Part shown: in pieces, positions 51,604 to 60,634 of the stretch
How the letters are laid out: each line of letters starts with the position of its first letter
How positions within the stretch are numbered: the first letter of the stretch is position 1
From: Hymenobacter aranciens
GTDB taxonomy: Bacteria > Bacteroidota > Bacteroidia > Cytophagales > Hymenobacteraceae
Reading direction: 5' to 3'
Length of the DNA stretch: 64,000 nt
Assembly (NCBI RefSeq): GCF_030580865.1
Contig: NZ_JAUQSY010000006.1
Coordinates: 124,001 to 188,000 of the forward strand
Made by a program: the position numbers and the translations under genes
The notes under the pieces: generated by a model
Database searches by the model: none
What the model was told of the DNA's origin: nothing
What the model saw: the letters and a program-made list of their open reading frames with translations, nothing else

Positions 51604-54525
51604 ATGAAAATCGTACGCAACCTCCTGTTGCTGGTCGGGCTATTGCTCGGGTGGCAGCACCTGGCCTCGGCTCAGGTATTCGAGTGGGCCCGGCTGGCCC
51701 ACAACCTGGGCAGCAACGGCAGCATCGGCCAGGGCTCTACCACCGACCCCGCCGGCAATACCTACGTGGGCATCGGCTTTAAGGACAGCGCCCGCGTGGG
51801 TGGCCAGACCCTGGCCATTCCCAATGGCAGCAACCTCGGCGGCGGCAGCCTGCACATTGTGAAATACGACTCGACCGGCCAGGTGGCCTGGATTAAGCGC
51901 CTGACTAATATGCGGCTCCCGTTCGGCATCTTTCACTCCCTCGAAGCCGACCCCGTCAATGGTGGCTTCTTTCTGATTGGCGATATGCGCGGCGGCGCTA
52001 CCTGGGGCGGTGCGGCCGTGCCCGGCGCGGCGGGCCTGTCCACCACCTACACCAGCTTCTATGGCAAATGCGACGCCAGCGGCAACCTGCTCTGGACGCG
52101 CCCGGTCGGCTTTCAGATTTACAGCTCGCCTACGCTGACCGTCGATGGCCTCGGCAACTGCTACCTGGCCAACCAGGTAACCTCCACCACGCTCCCGGCC
52201 ACCGTGGGCGGCATGCCCATCGACTCGACCGAGCGGTTTGTGCTGGGCAACAACGCCAGCGGCACCGGCGAATGGGTGCGCCGCCTGCGCGCCACGCCCC
52301 TGCCGCCTCCCACCCAGCCCTACGCCCCCCGCTGCCCCTCGGGCATCAACCACCTAAAACTCGGGCCACAAGCCGCCGGCGGCTGCCTCTTGTTCGGCAG
52401 CTTCAATGAGGCCCTGTACTTCGGCGCGCCCGGCACCCCGCCGGTGCTGCCCAGCCGCACCGCCCTGCATTCGTTCGACGATTTCATTGCCTCCGTGAGC
52501 CCCAGCGGCGTGCTTACCTGGATTCGGCCCGGCCGCGGCGGCAGCACCGCCACCAACCCCGCCCCCAACGTAGAAGCCGCCGCCGCCGACCTGGCCGGCA
52601 ACTACTACGTGGCCGGCTGCACCGTGCAGCAGGCGAGCACGGGCTACCAGCAGTCCTTCACCAGCGCCGCCAAGTATGGCCCCACCGGCAACCTGCTCTG
52701 GGTGACCACCCAGCCGACCCAGACTTTCCTGTCCGGCAGCCCGGTGTACATCACCAACTACGCCACCGAGCTGGTGGTGGACCGCGACGGCGAGCTGACC
52801 ATGCTCGTGACGTCGGACCTCCGCCCGGTGCTGACGCCCGCCACCATCGGCAGCTTCACGCTGACCGACGAGTATAGCCTGGTACACCTGAACGCGGCCG
52901 GCGTGCCGCAGTGGACCGCCGCCAGCCGCAGCGCCGGCGACGCCTTCCCGCAAACCACCACCTCCTACAGCGACCCCGCCGGCCTGGGCCTCGATGGGCG
53001 CGGCAACGTGTACTACACCACTTCGGCCGGCTCGACCTCGCCCAACAATATCAGTCCCAACGGCAATGGCCTCACGCCGCCCACCTACCTGCTGGGCCAG
53101 CTCACGCAGGTGGGCGCCGGCATCAGCGTGGCGCGCATCGGCACGAAGCACAACACCGTGCGCGGCCGCCTCTACCTCGATGCCAACGGCAACGGCGTGC
53201 AGGACGGCAGCGAAGGCGCTTTCCCGCGCACCATGGTGCTGCAGGCCGTGCAGGCCACCCAGGCCCGCCTCGGTTCCTTCGACACCACCGGCGTGTTCAA
53301 CGTGTACGTGGGCCCCGGCGCCTACACCCTGGCCGCGCCGGTAGCGCCCTTGCACTACACCCTCACCCAGCCCACCAGCGGCCCCTACACCGGCAGCTTC
53401 AGCGGCTACGGCAACGTGGATACCAACCGCAACTTCGGCTTCACGCCCGTGGCCAACCAGACCGACCTGCGCGCCACGCTGGTGGCCTACGGTGCCGCCC
53501 GCCCCGGCTTCGACGGCAGGCAGCGCCTGACGCTGGACAACGTGGGCACCAGCACCATTCCGGCGGGCACGGCCACCATCACGCTCGATGGGCAGGTGAC
53601 GTTCATCGGCAGCTACCCCAGCACCACCACCACCGGCCGCGTGGTGCGCTGGAACTACCCGGCCATTCCGCCTCTGAGCCGCCGCACGCTCGATGTTTCG
53701 TTTAACATCCCGGCTGGCACCGCGCTGGGCACCTCGCTGGCCTTCGCCGCCAGCGCCCCCGTGGCCGCCGACGTGCTACCGACCGACAACAGCAGCGCGA
53801 CGGCCCAGACCGTGACCGGCTCCTTTGACCCTAATGACATTGCCGTGAGCTACGAGCGGCTGAGCCCCACCGACGTGGCCGCGCAGCTGCCGCTCGACTA
53901 CACCATCCGCTTCCAGAACATGGGCACCGACACGGCCTTTACCGTGGTGGTTACCGATACGCTCGATTTCCGCAAGCTCGACCTGACCACCCTGGAGCTG
54001 CTGGCCGAGTCGCACCCCTGCACCTGGAGCATCAGCGGCGCCGGCAGCCTGGTGCTGCGCTTCCTCAACATTCACCTGCCCTATAAGGCGCAGAACGAGC
54101 TGGGCTCGCAGGGCTTCGTGCGCTTCCGCGTGCTGCCCAAAACCACGCTCAACCTCGGCGACCTCGTGCTCAACAAGGCCGATATCTTCTTCGACTACAA
54201 CGCCCCGGTACGCACCAACACCGCCCAAACCGCCGTGCTGCTGCCAACCGCCCTCACCGCCGACGCCCGCACTACCGCCTTCGCGGCCTACCCCAACCCC
54301 GCCCACAGCAGCCTGACCGTAGCCGCCGAGCTGCGCACGGCCGGCACCGTGCAGCTGACCCTGCTCGACGCCCTGGGCCGCCCCGTGCAGCAGCAGCGTC
54401 TGGCCGCCGCAGCCGGTGCCCTGCGCCACACCCTGGCGGTGAGCAGCCTGCGTCCCGGCATCTACGTGCTGCGCCTCACGCTGCCCGATGGCAGCAGCAC
54501 CAGCCAGCGCCTGGCGGTGGAATAA
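51604..54525 (+). CDS. T9SS-exported repeat protein, tandem copy 1
   Basis: A 973-aa protein with a signal peptide (to about residue 23, LASAQV). Residues about 30-510 are propeller-like repeats with TDPAGNTYVGIGF and GGFFLIGDMRGG. About 516-610 form an SdrD-B-like beta sandwich (RGRLYLDANGNGVQDGSE). A DUF11-like domain and a conserved bacteroidetal beta domain (DYTIRFQNMGTDTAF...IFFDYNAPV) follow to about 880. The last ~80 aa are a type A T9SS sorting domain (AYPNPAHSSLTVAAEL...GIYVLRLTL). Cell-surface or secreted; function unknown. The next gene is a paralog. Confidence 0.9.
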   Translation: MKIVRNLLLLVGLLLGWQHLASAQVFEWARLAHNLGSNGSIGQGSTTDPAGNTYVGIGFKDSARVGGQTLAIPNGSNLGGGSLHIVKYDSTGQVAWIKRLTNMRLPFGIFHSLEADPVNGGFFLIGDMRGGATWGGAAVPGAAGLSTTYTSFYGKCDASGNLLWTRPVGFQIYSSPTLTVDGLGNCYLANQVTSTTLPATVGGMPIDSTERFVLGNNASGTGEWVRRLRATPLPPPTQPYAPRCPSGINHLKLGPQAAGGCLLFGSFNEALYFGAPGTPPVLPSRTALHSFDDFIASVSPSGVLTWIRPGRGGSTATNPAPNVEAAAADLAGNYYVAGCTVQQASTGYQQSFTSAAKYGPTGNLLWVTTQPTQTFLSGSPVYITNYATELVVDRDGELTMLVTSDLRPVLTPATIGSFTLTDEYSLVHLNAAGVPQWTAASRSAGDAFPQTTTSYSDPAGLGLDGRGNVYYTTSAGSTSPNNISPNGNGLTPPTYLLGQLTQVGAGISVARIGTKHNTVRGRLYLDANGNGVQDGSEGAFPRTMVLQAVQATQARLGSFDTTGVFNVYVGPGAYTLAAPVAPLHYTLTQPTSGPYTGSFSGYGNVDTNRNFGFTPVANQTDLRATLVAYGAARPGFDGRQRLTLDNVGTSTIPAGTATITLDGQVTFIGSYPSTTTTGRVVRWNYPAIPPLSRRTLDVSFNIPAGTALGTSLAFAASAPVAADVLPTDNSSATAQTVTGSFDPNDIAVSYERLSPTDVAAQLPLDYTIRFQNMGTDTAFTVVVTDTLDFRKLDLTTLELLAESHPCTWSISGAGSLVLRFLNIHLPYKAQNELGSQGFVRFRVLPKTTLNLGDLVLNKADIFFDYNAPVRTNTAQTAVLLPTALTADARTTAFAAYPNPAHSSLTVAAELRTAGTVQLTLLDALGRPVQQQRLAAAAGALRHTLAVSSLRPGIYVLRLTLPDGSSTSQRLAVE

Positions 54526-54532
54526 GCCTGCC

Positions 54533-54566
54533 GGTCGGCGAGCGGCGCTGGTGCCGCTCGCCGACC
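54533..54566 (+). other. Strong hairpin between the paralogs
   Basis: Perfect 14-bp stem (54533-54546 with 54553-54566) and a 6-base loop, but no T-run. It may stabilise the 3' end of the first message or act as a processing site rather than a terminator. Confidence 0.65.
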
Positions 54567-54603
54567 CTGCAGCTTTCTCTTTCACTTTCTGATTTTAGTA
54601 ATT

Positions 54604-57420
54604 ATGAAACTTTTACATCGCTTGCTACTGCTGCTGTGCCTGCTCGGCTGGTACTCGCCAGCCTCGGCCCAGCTCGTTGAGTGGGCGCGCCTGGCCCGCA
54701 ACCAGGGCGACAACTCCGGCTTTGCCGGCGGCGGCACCACTGATGCCGCCGGCAATACCTACGTCGGCATCGTTTTCAAGGACAGCGCCCGCATCGGCAA
54801 CCAGACCCTGCGCGCCGTTTTCGGCCCCCAGGCCATCGTGAAATACGATTCGACCGGGCAGGTGAGCTGGGTGAAGCAGCTCAACAACACCTTCCTCGAC
54901 GCGCGCGGTCTGAACGTGGACCCAGCCAACGGCGGCGTGTTCGTCACGGGCCGCTTCAGCAACGCGCCCAGCTGGGGCGGAGCGCCGGTAGCGGGCGGCG
55001 GCAACCGCAATTTCTACGGCAAAATCAACGCCGCTACCGGCGCACTCAGCTGGACCAACTCGCTGCCCCGGCAGCTCAACGTGTACACCAGCAGCGCGGC
55101 CGACGGCCGTGGCAACTTCTACCTGTTCAGTGAGATTGACAGTGTTATCACCATCGGCGGCCTGCGCCTCGACTCGACGTCCACCTTCGTGCTGGGCGCC
55201 CGCGCCGATGGCACCGGCCAGTGGATGAATCCCCTGCGCGGGGTGCCCGCCGGCGGCCAGTTTGGCCTCAACGGCCGGCCCTACTCCGGCATTTACTCCA
55301 ACACCGGCCTGGCCCCCCGGCCGACGGGTGGCTGCGTGGTGCACGGCATGGCCATTATCTCGCTGTTCTACGGGGCCAGCGTCGTGCCCACGCCCGTGCT
55401 CACCACCAACCCGGCCGCGTACCTCGATTTCATGCTGGAAGTGAGCCCGACCGGCACCCCGGTGCAGGCCCGGCCGGGCTTCACGGCGGCTGTGCCCGTG
55501 CCCCAGCGGCGCGACCTGACCATCGACTCGGTGGGCAATTACTACATCACGGGCAGCGTGAACAGCACCATTGGCATTGGCGTGGCGAAGTATAGCCCCA
55601 CCGGCACCCTGGTGTGGGTGACCAACCAGGAGCCCACCGTGGGCGGCCTGCCAGGTGCCACGGGTGAGAAAATCATGGTACATCCCAACGGCGAGGTAAC
55701 TATTCAGGCCTACACGGCCCTTATTGCCGGCCGCTCTCCCACCACCATCGGCACGCTGATACTGCGCTCCGAAAACAATCTCGTGCGCTACAGCGCCAGC
55801 GGGCAGCCGCTGTGGGCGGTGGGCGACGGCACCAGCAACCAGTATGCCACCAGCCCTACTGATTATGGCTTTGCCCAGTCGGTAGCTTTCGGGGCCGACC
55901 GGCACGGCAACATCTATTGGGCCCTGGAGGCTACTACCAGCTCCACCACCGGCCCGGGCGGCTTCAGCACCACGCCGCCGGCCACGCGCCTGGGGGCCTT
56001 CACGCTGGTGGGCGCCGGGGTGGCCGTGGCCCGCATCGGCACCCACCACAACACCATTCGCGGCACGCTCTACCTCGACCAGAACGGCAACGGCAGCTAC
56101 GATACCGCCGACCTGCCCTTCCCGCAAACCGTGGTGATGAATGCCACCCAGGCCACCCTCAACAGCTTTGGCAGCACCGACGTCGCCGGCGAATACGTGA
56201 CCTACACCGGCACCGGCGCCTACACCCTGCCGCTGCCCGTGCCGCCGAAGCACTACACCATCTCGCAGCCCACCACCGGCCCGTACACGGGCAATTTCAC
56301 CGGCTTCGGCAACGTCGATGCCGGGCGCGATTTCGGCTTCCGGCCCGTGGCCAACCAGGCCGACGTGCGCGTGGTGCTGACGCCCTACGGCGCCGTGCGG
56401 CCCGGCTTCGTGGCCCGCTACCGCGTCACGCTCGAAAACGTGGGCACCACGACGGCCAGCGGCAGCGTGGCGGTGGTGCTCGATAGCCACCTGAGCTACG
56501 TGGCCAGCGCGCCCAGCGGCAGCCGCACCAATCAGACCGTTACCTGGACTTACAGCAACCTGGCGCCGCTCAGCCGCCGCGATTTCGACCTCAGCTTTAG
56601 CCTGCCGGTGAATGCGGTGCTGGGCACGGCCATCAGCTCCACGGCCACCGCGCCCCTGAGCGGCGATGTGGAGCCGAGCGACAACAGCAGCGCGACGGCC
56701 CAGACCGTGACCGGCTCCTTCGACCCCAACGACATCGCCGTGAACTACTCGCGGCTCAGCCCCGCCCAGATTGCTGCCGGCCAGCCGCTCGACTACACCA
56801 TCCGGTTCCAGAACATGGGCACCGACACCGCCTTCACCGTGGTTATCAGCGATACGCTCGACTTTCACAAGCTGAACCTGAGCACTATGCAGCTGGTCGC
56901 GCAGTCGCACAACTGCATCTGGAGCCTCACCGGCACGGGCCTCCTCACGGTACGCTTCCTCAGCATCAAGCTACCCCACCGCACCGCCGATGTCATTCGC
57001 TCGCAGGGCTTCGTGCGCTTCCGGGTGCAGCCGCGCCCCACGCTGGCCGTGGGCGAAATCATCCCCAACCGCGCTCACATCTTCTTCGACTACAACGCGC
57101 CCGTGACCACCAACACCGCCACTACGGCCGTGCTGCTGCCCAGCGCCGTGCTCAACACCCGCCCGGCCCTGGCCTGGAGCAGCTACCCCAACCCCGCCAC
57201 CGAGGCCCTCACCATCGAAGCCGAGCTGCCCACCGCCGGCCTCGTGCAGCTGCAGCTGCTCGACGTGCTGGGCCGCCCCGTGCAGCAGCGGCAGCTGCCG
57301 ACGCCCGCCGGCGCCTTCCGCCAGACGCTCGACCTGGGCGCCCAGGCCCCCGGCCTCTACGTGCTGCGCCTGACGCTGCCCGATGGCCGCAGCAGCACCC
57401 GCCCGGTGCAGCGGAAATAA
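54604..57420 (+). CDS. T9SS-exported repeat protein, tandem copy 2
   Basis: A 938-aa paralog of the preceding gene with the same order: signal peptide (PASAQL, about residue 22), propeller-like N-terminal half starting LVEWARLARNQGDN, SdrD-B-like domain near 479-575 (RGTLYLDQNGNGSYDT), DUF11-like domain, the DYTIRFQNMGTDTAF beta domain, and a type A sorting domain (SSYPNPATEALTIEAEL...GLYVLRLTL). The C-terminal halves are much more alike than the N-terminal halves, including near-identical DNA around SATAQTVTGSFDPNDIAV. This suggests gene conversion of the shared part and specialisation of the exposed part. Confidence 0.9.
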   Translation: MKLLHRLLLLLCLLGWYSPASAQLVEWARLARNQGDNSGFAGGGTTDAAGNTYVGIVFKDSARIGNQTLRAVFGPQAIVKYDSTGQVSWVKQLNNTFLDARGLNVDPANGGVFVTGRFSNAPSWGGAPVAGGGNRNFYGKINAATGALSWTNSLPRQLNVYTSSAADGRGNFYLFSEIDSVITIGGLRLDSTSTFVLGARADGTGQWMNPLRGVPAGGQFGLNGRPYSGIYSNTGLAPRPTGGCVVHGMAIISLFYGASVVPTPVLTTNPAAYLDFMLEVSPTGTPVQARPGFTAAVPVPQRRDLTIDSVGNYYITGSVNSTIGIGVAKYSPTGTLVWVTNQEPTVGGLPGATGEKIMVHPNGEVTIQAYTALIAGRSPTTIGTLILRSENNLVRYSASGQPLWAVGDGTSNQYATSPTDYGFAQSVAFGADRHGNIYWALEATTSSTTGPGGFSTTPPATRLGAFTLVGAGVAVARIGTHHNTIRGTLYLDQNGNGSYDTADLPFPQTVVMNATQATLNSFGSTDVAGEYVTYTGTGAYTLPLPVPPKHYTISQPTTGPYTGNFTGFGNVDAGRDFGFRPVANQADVRVVLTPYGAVRPGFVARYRVTLENVGTTTASGSVAVVLDSHLSYVASAPSGSRTNQTVTWTYSNLAPLSRRDFDLSFSLPVNAVLGTAISSTATAPLSGDVEPSDNSSATAQTVTGSFDPNDIAVNYSRLSPAQIAAGQPLDYTIRFQNMGTDTAFTVVISDTLDFHKLNLSTMQLVAQSHNCIWSLTGTGLLTVRFLSIKLPHRTADVIRSQGFVRFRVQPRPTLAVGEIIPNRAHIFFDYNAPVTTNTATTAVLLPSAVLNTRPALAWSSYPNPATEALTIEAELPTAGLVQLQLLDVLGRPVQQRQLPTPAGAFRQTLDLGAQAPGLYVLRLTLPDGRSSTRPVQRK

Positions 57421-57433
57421 GGCAACCGCACCA

Positions 57434-57481
57434 GTAGCGCGAACTTCAACCTCGTTGACTTTCGGTTGTGATTCGCGCTAC
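57434..57481. repeat. Intergenic palindrome, GTAGCGCG family
   Basis: GTAGCGCGAA (57434-57443) pairs with TTCGCGCTAC (57472-57481), with an inner CAACC/GGTTG pair. Its left arm equals that of the copy at 46719. Confidence 0.8.
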
Positions 57482-57493
57482 AATACCTCCCGA

Positions 57494-57538
57494 GCCTCCC
57501 TGCAGCTGCCAGTACCGGCAGTTGCGGGGAGGCTTTTT
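57494..57538 (+). terminator. Terminator of the T9SS paralogs
   Basis: Long stem GCCTCCCTGCAGCTGCC (57494-57510) with GGCAGTTGCGGGGAGGC (57517-57533, one wobble), then five T. Confidence 0.85.
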
Positions 57539-57807
57539 CGCGAATGAAAAAACTTGGCACGGTTTTGCAATAAGACCCTGCATCGGCCCGTTACCGGGGC
57601 GCAGCTTCTGCCGCCGACCTCAGGCCTTCCCTGTTCCTTAGCTCTGATTTTTCAACGCCTTAGCCCCGGCGCCCTGGCAACGCTTTGCCCTTTTTTTGAA
57701 TCTGTTTTTTATCCGGCGGCCGATGGCTGCTTTATTCCTTCCGACGCATTCTGGTTCGCTTATCCAAGTGTTTTTATAGTAGGTAATTTCTTTATGGTTG
57801 TGAAAAA

Positions 57808-57836
57808 GCCCCGCTGGTTTCAGCGGGGCCTTTTTG
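57808..57836. terminator. Terminator
   Basis: GCCCCGCTG (57808-57816) with CAGCGGGGC (57821-57829), A-run before and five T after. It can end the reverse-strand gene that stops at 57864 as well as any forward transcript. Confidence 0.85.
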
Positions 57837-57863
57837 CTTTTAGAGCCGCGAAATAATTCGTCC

Positions 57864-58283
57864 TTACTTCGTGACCGCCGCCTGCTGCGCCGCCCGCGTC
57901 CGCCGGGCCGAGTCGCGGGCCAGGGCCTTCTGCGATTTCCAGACGGTGGGCTCGCGCTCCAGCCACACCCGTAGCTCGGGCTTTTTCTGCGCGGCCAGGA
58001 TTACGGTGCTGCCGGTGTAGCCGTATTTCTCAAATTCGAGGGTGGCCTGGGCGGCGTTGGGTACCAGCAGGCGGAAGTGGCCATCGGCATCGGTGAAGGC
58101 GTGGCTGGCGGTGTCGCCCTGCACCTGCACCCGCACGCGGGGCACGCCCAGGGCGGTGCGGCCATTGCGCACGAGGCCGGTGATGGTGCGGGAAGCGCCC
58201 GCCTTGGGCGGCGCAGTTTGGGCAAGCGGGGCCCGGCCCGGGGCCAGCAAGGCCAGCCCCAGGAGGAGTAGAAGGTTTTTCAT
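57864..58283 (-). CDS. Secreted carboxypeptidase-regulatory-like protein
   Basis: A 139-aa exported protein (signal peptide MKNLLLLLGLALL, cleavage near LAQTA). Residues about 33-110 form a carboxypeptidase-regulatory-like beta sandwich (ITGLVRNGRTALGVPRVRVQVQGD, then FTDADGHFRLLVP). A basic tail with WKSQKALARDSARR follows. Such free-standing domains occur on Bacteroidota surface proteins; the function of a single one is unknown. It shares both signal peptide and domain type with the genes at 58494 and 60635. Confidence 0.8.
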   Translation of the reverse strand: MKNLLLLLGLALLAPGRAPLAQTAPPKAGASRTITGLVRNGRTALGVPRVRVQVQGDTASHAFTDADGHFRLLVPNAAQATLEFEKYGYTGSTVILAAQKKPELRVWLEREPTVWKSQKALARDSARRTRAAQQAAVTK

Positions 58284-58315
58284 CAGTGAAAAGGGAGAGT
58301 TATGGAATCGATAGG

Positions 58316-58448
58316 CTGGCGCGCGTCTCCGACGCGTGCCAATTGGGTTCGAGCCTCCGGCTCGCTGGCTGAACGACTAGCCCAGGCGGCGCACCCGGGG
58401 CGTCTGGAGACGCCGAGCCAGTTGGCACGCGTCGGAGACGCGCGCCAG
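58316..58448. repeat. Intergenic palindrome with nested hairpins
   Basis: Outer arms CTGGCGCGCGTCTCCGACGC (from 58316) and the complementary sequence ending at 58448 pair perfectly over 26 bp. Two inner hairpins (GAGCC-GGCTC and GGCGTC-GACGCC) lie in the loop. The sequence differs from the other palindromes, so it may be a third family. Confidence 0.8.
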
Positions 58449-58493
58449 CAGAGGCCCCGTTCAGGGGAAGGGCCGCCCCCCCTCCCCCCGGGG

Positions 58494-60584
58494 TTAGCGG
58501 GCCCCCACGGCACCGCTCCCACTGAGGCCCTCGGCCAGGCGCACGAGGCGCAGCAGCTCGGCCCGGTAGCCGTCGGCATCGGTGCCGCGGGCGCCTTCGG
58601 CCAGGGTGGCGGTGCTGGCCCAGGTGGCCGCGCCGCGCTGCTCGCTCTGGCGCAGCAGCATGCCAAACTGCGCCACGGCGGCGGCAAAGCGGAAGTCGGT
58701 CGAGGCCTTTTCAATGCTGGCGGCGGCGCCGGTGAGGGGCTGGCTGAGCAGCTTGCTGGTACTGCCCTGCGGCTCCTTGTAGCGCAGCTTCACGGTCAGC
58801 ACTTCGGCGGTGGCGGGCGCGACTTTACGGGCGTCGGTGAGGGCGGCCGTCCAGGGCGTGGGCTGGTATTTCAGGGGGTCGATGAGCGGCTGGGGGCTGC
58901 CCACGGGCACGATTTCGTAGAGGGCCGTGACGGTGTGGCCCGCGCCGAGCTCGCCGGCGTCCTTGCGGTCGTTGTTGAAGTCCTCGGCGGCCAGCAGGCG
59001 GTTTTCGTAGCCTACGAGGCGGTAGTTGGCCACCCGGGCGGGGTTGAATTCGATTTGCAGCTTGGTATCCTTGGCCACCGTGAACAAGGTGCCGCCGAAC
59101 TGCGCCACCAGCACCCGGCCGGCCTCGTCGAGGTTGTCGAGGTAGGCGTAGTTGCCGTTGCCTTTGTCGGCCAGGGTTTCCATGCGCGAGTCGCGCAGGT
59201 TGCCGCGGCCGCAGCCCAGCACCGTCAGAAACACGCCGCTCTCGCGCTGCTCGGTGATGAGCTGCTCGGTGGCCGCGTCGGAGCTTTCGCCCACGTTGAA
59301 GTCGCCGTCGGTGGCGAGGATGATGCGGTTGTTGCCTTCCTTCTTAAAGTATTGCCGGGCGGTGCTGTAGGCCAGGCGCAGGCCGGCCCCGCCGGCCGTG
59401 GAGCCCCCGGCGTGCAGGCGGTCGAGGGCATCGAGAATCACCTCGGGCTTATTGCCGGGCGTGGGGGGCAGCACCAGGCCAGCGGCCCCGGCGTACACTA
59501 CCATCGCCACGTGGTCCTGGGGGCGCAGCTGCTTCACCAGCAGCTTCAGGCCGGCTTTCACCAGGGGCAGCTTGTCGTCCGAAAACATCGAGCCCGACAC
59601 GTCCACCAGAAACACCAGGTTGGCGGGCGGCAGCTGGGCCGTCTCCACTTTTTTGGCTTGGATGCCGATGCGGGCCAGCTGGTGGGCGGGGTTCCAGGGG
59701 CACACGGCCAGTTCGGTGCTGATGCGCACGGGGTCAGCACTATTGGCGGCGGGCGCGGGGTAATTGTAGTGGAAGTAGTTCAGCATTTCCTCCACCCGCA
59801 CGGCGTCGCGCGGGGGCAGCTGGCCTTCGTTGAGGAAGCGGCGCACGTTGGTGTAGGAGGCGTTGTCGACGTCGAGGGCGAAGGTGCTCAGGGCATCCTT
59901 GCGGGCGTCGAAGAACTTGTTTTCCTCGATTTTGGCGTAGGTGTCGCCGGCGCCGGCTTCGGGCTTGGCGGGGTAGCCGAGGGGCGCGGGGCTGTAGGCG
60001 GGGGCGCCCCAGTCGGCGGCGCCGTCGTCGCCGGCAAAGCCGGCGGATTTTTCTTCGTCGGTAAGGCCGCTGGTGGCGTCGGCGTTTAGCTGCCCGCCGG
60101 GCACCCGACCCACCGCCGCCCGCGACGGGCTGTGCTTCGGTTTCTGCGCCGATTTATCGGCGCTGATTTTCGCAGTAGTGTAGCTCAGCGCCCGCTTTTC
60201 GCGCGGCACTCCCAGGCCCGTCACCACTACTTCCTGCCGGGCTTTGGTATCTACCAGCAGGGCGGCATCCATTACGCGCCGGCTGCCCACGGGCAATTCC
60301 TGCGTCACGTAGCCGAGGTATTTGATTTGCAGCACCGCGCCGGTGGCGGGCACGCCGGCCAGCGAGTACTGGCCGTCGGCATTGGTGGCCGTGCCGATGG
60401 TGGTGCCTTTCACCAGCACCGCCGCGCCCGGCAGGCCCTCATTGGTGCTCTGGTCGATGATGCGCCCGGTGATGGTGATGGTTTGGCGGGCGGCAGCGGC
60501 AGGCTTGGGGCAGCCGGCGGGCACCAAAGCGGGAGCCGCACCCAGCAGAGCAACGGCCAGCGGCAACAACAGGAGATTTTTCAT
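58494..60584 (-). CDS. YfbK-type VWA protein with SusC-like N-terminus
   Basis: A 696-aa exported protein starting at the ATG at 60584 (MKNLLLLPLAVALLG); the longer frame covers the neighbouring gene in the wrong frame. About 35-115 are a carboxypeptidase-regulatory-like domain, followed by EVVVTGLGVPREKRALSYTT, which matches the TonB-box/plug start of SusC transporters although no barrel follows. About 240-310 match the YfbK N-terminal region, about 318-500 are a VWA domain with an intact MIDAS (DVSGS near 326), and the C-terminus fits DUF3520. It probably binds a protein partner through metal at the envelope. Confidence 0.9.
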   Translation of the reverse strand: MKNLLLLPLAVALLGAAPALVPAGCPKPAAAARQTITITGRIIDQSTNEGLPGAAVLVKGTTIGTATNADGQYSLAGVPATGAVLQIKYLGYVTQELPVGSRRVMDAALLVDTKARQEVVVTGLGVPREKRALSYTTAKISADKSAQKPKHSPSRAAVGRVPGGQLNADATSGLTDEEKSAGFAGDDGAADWGAPAYSPAPLGYPAKPEAGAGDTYAKIEENKFFDARKDALSTFALDVDNASYTNVRRFLNEGQLPPRDAVRVEEMLNYFHYNYPAPAANSADPVRISTELAVCPWNPAHQLARIGIQAKKVETAQLPPANLVFLVDVSGSMFSDDKLPLVKAGLKLLVKQLRPQDHVAMVVYAGAAGLVLPPTPGNKPEVILDALDRLHAGGSTAGGAGLRLAYSTARQYFKKEGNNRIILATDGDFNVGESSDAATEQLITEQRESGVFLTVLGCGRGNLRDSRMETLADKGNGNYAYLDNLDEAGRVLVAQFGGTLFTVAKDTKLQIEFNPARVANYRLVGYENRLLAAEDFNNDRKDAGELGAGHTVTALYEIVPVGSPQPLIDPLKYQPTPWTAALTDARKVAPATAEVLTVKLRYKEPQGSTSKLLSQPLTGAAASIEKASTDFRFAAAVAQFGMLLRQSEQRGAATWASTATLAEGARGTDADGYRAELLRLVRLAEGLSGSGAVGAR

Positions 60585-60634
60585 GGCAGCAACGGGGGTT
60601 TGGTGGGGGATTTTTTCTGAGGCGCCGGGGCGGC

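Larger units (their letters stand above)
57421..57863. other. Intergenic region with two terminators
   Basis: About 440 bases hold a GTAGCGCG palindrome (57434-57481), a terminator (57494-57538), a 270-base unannotated stretch, and a second terminator (57808-57836). The 100-codon frame at 57554-57856 reads through the second terminator and is probably not coding. An untranslated transcript ending at the second terminator is possible. Confidence 0.55.

Noticed and set aside
54625..56910. Reverse frame of 761 codons opposite the second T9SS paralog
   Set aside because: Gly/Ala/Val-rich shadow; the forward frame has a signal peptide and sorting domain.
57554..57856. 100-codon forward frame
   Set aside because: Reads through an intrinsic terminator and has no recognisable structure.
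58302..60089. Forward frame of 595 codons opposite the VWA gene
   Set aside because: Begins inside a palindrome and shows shadow composition.
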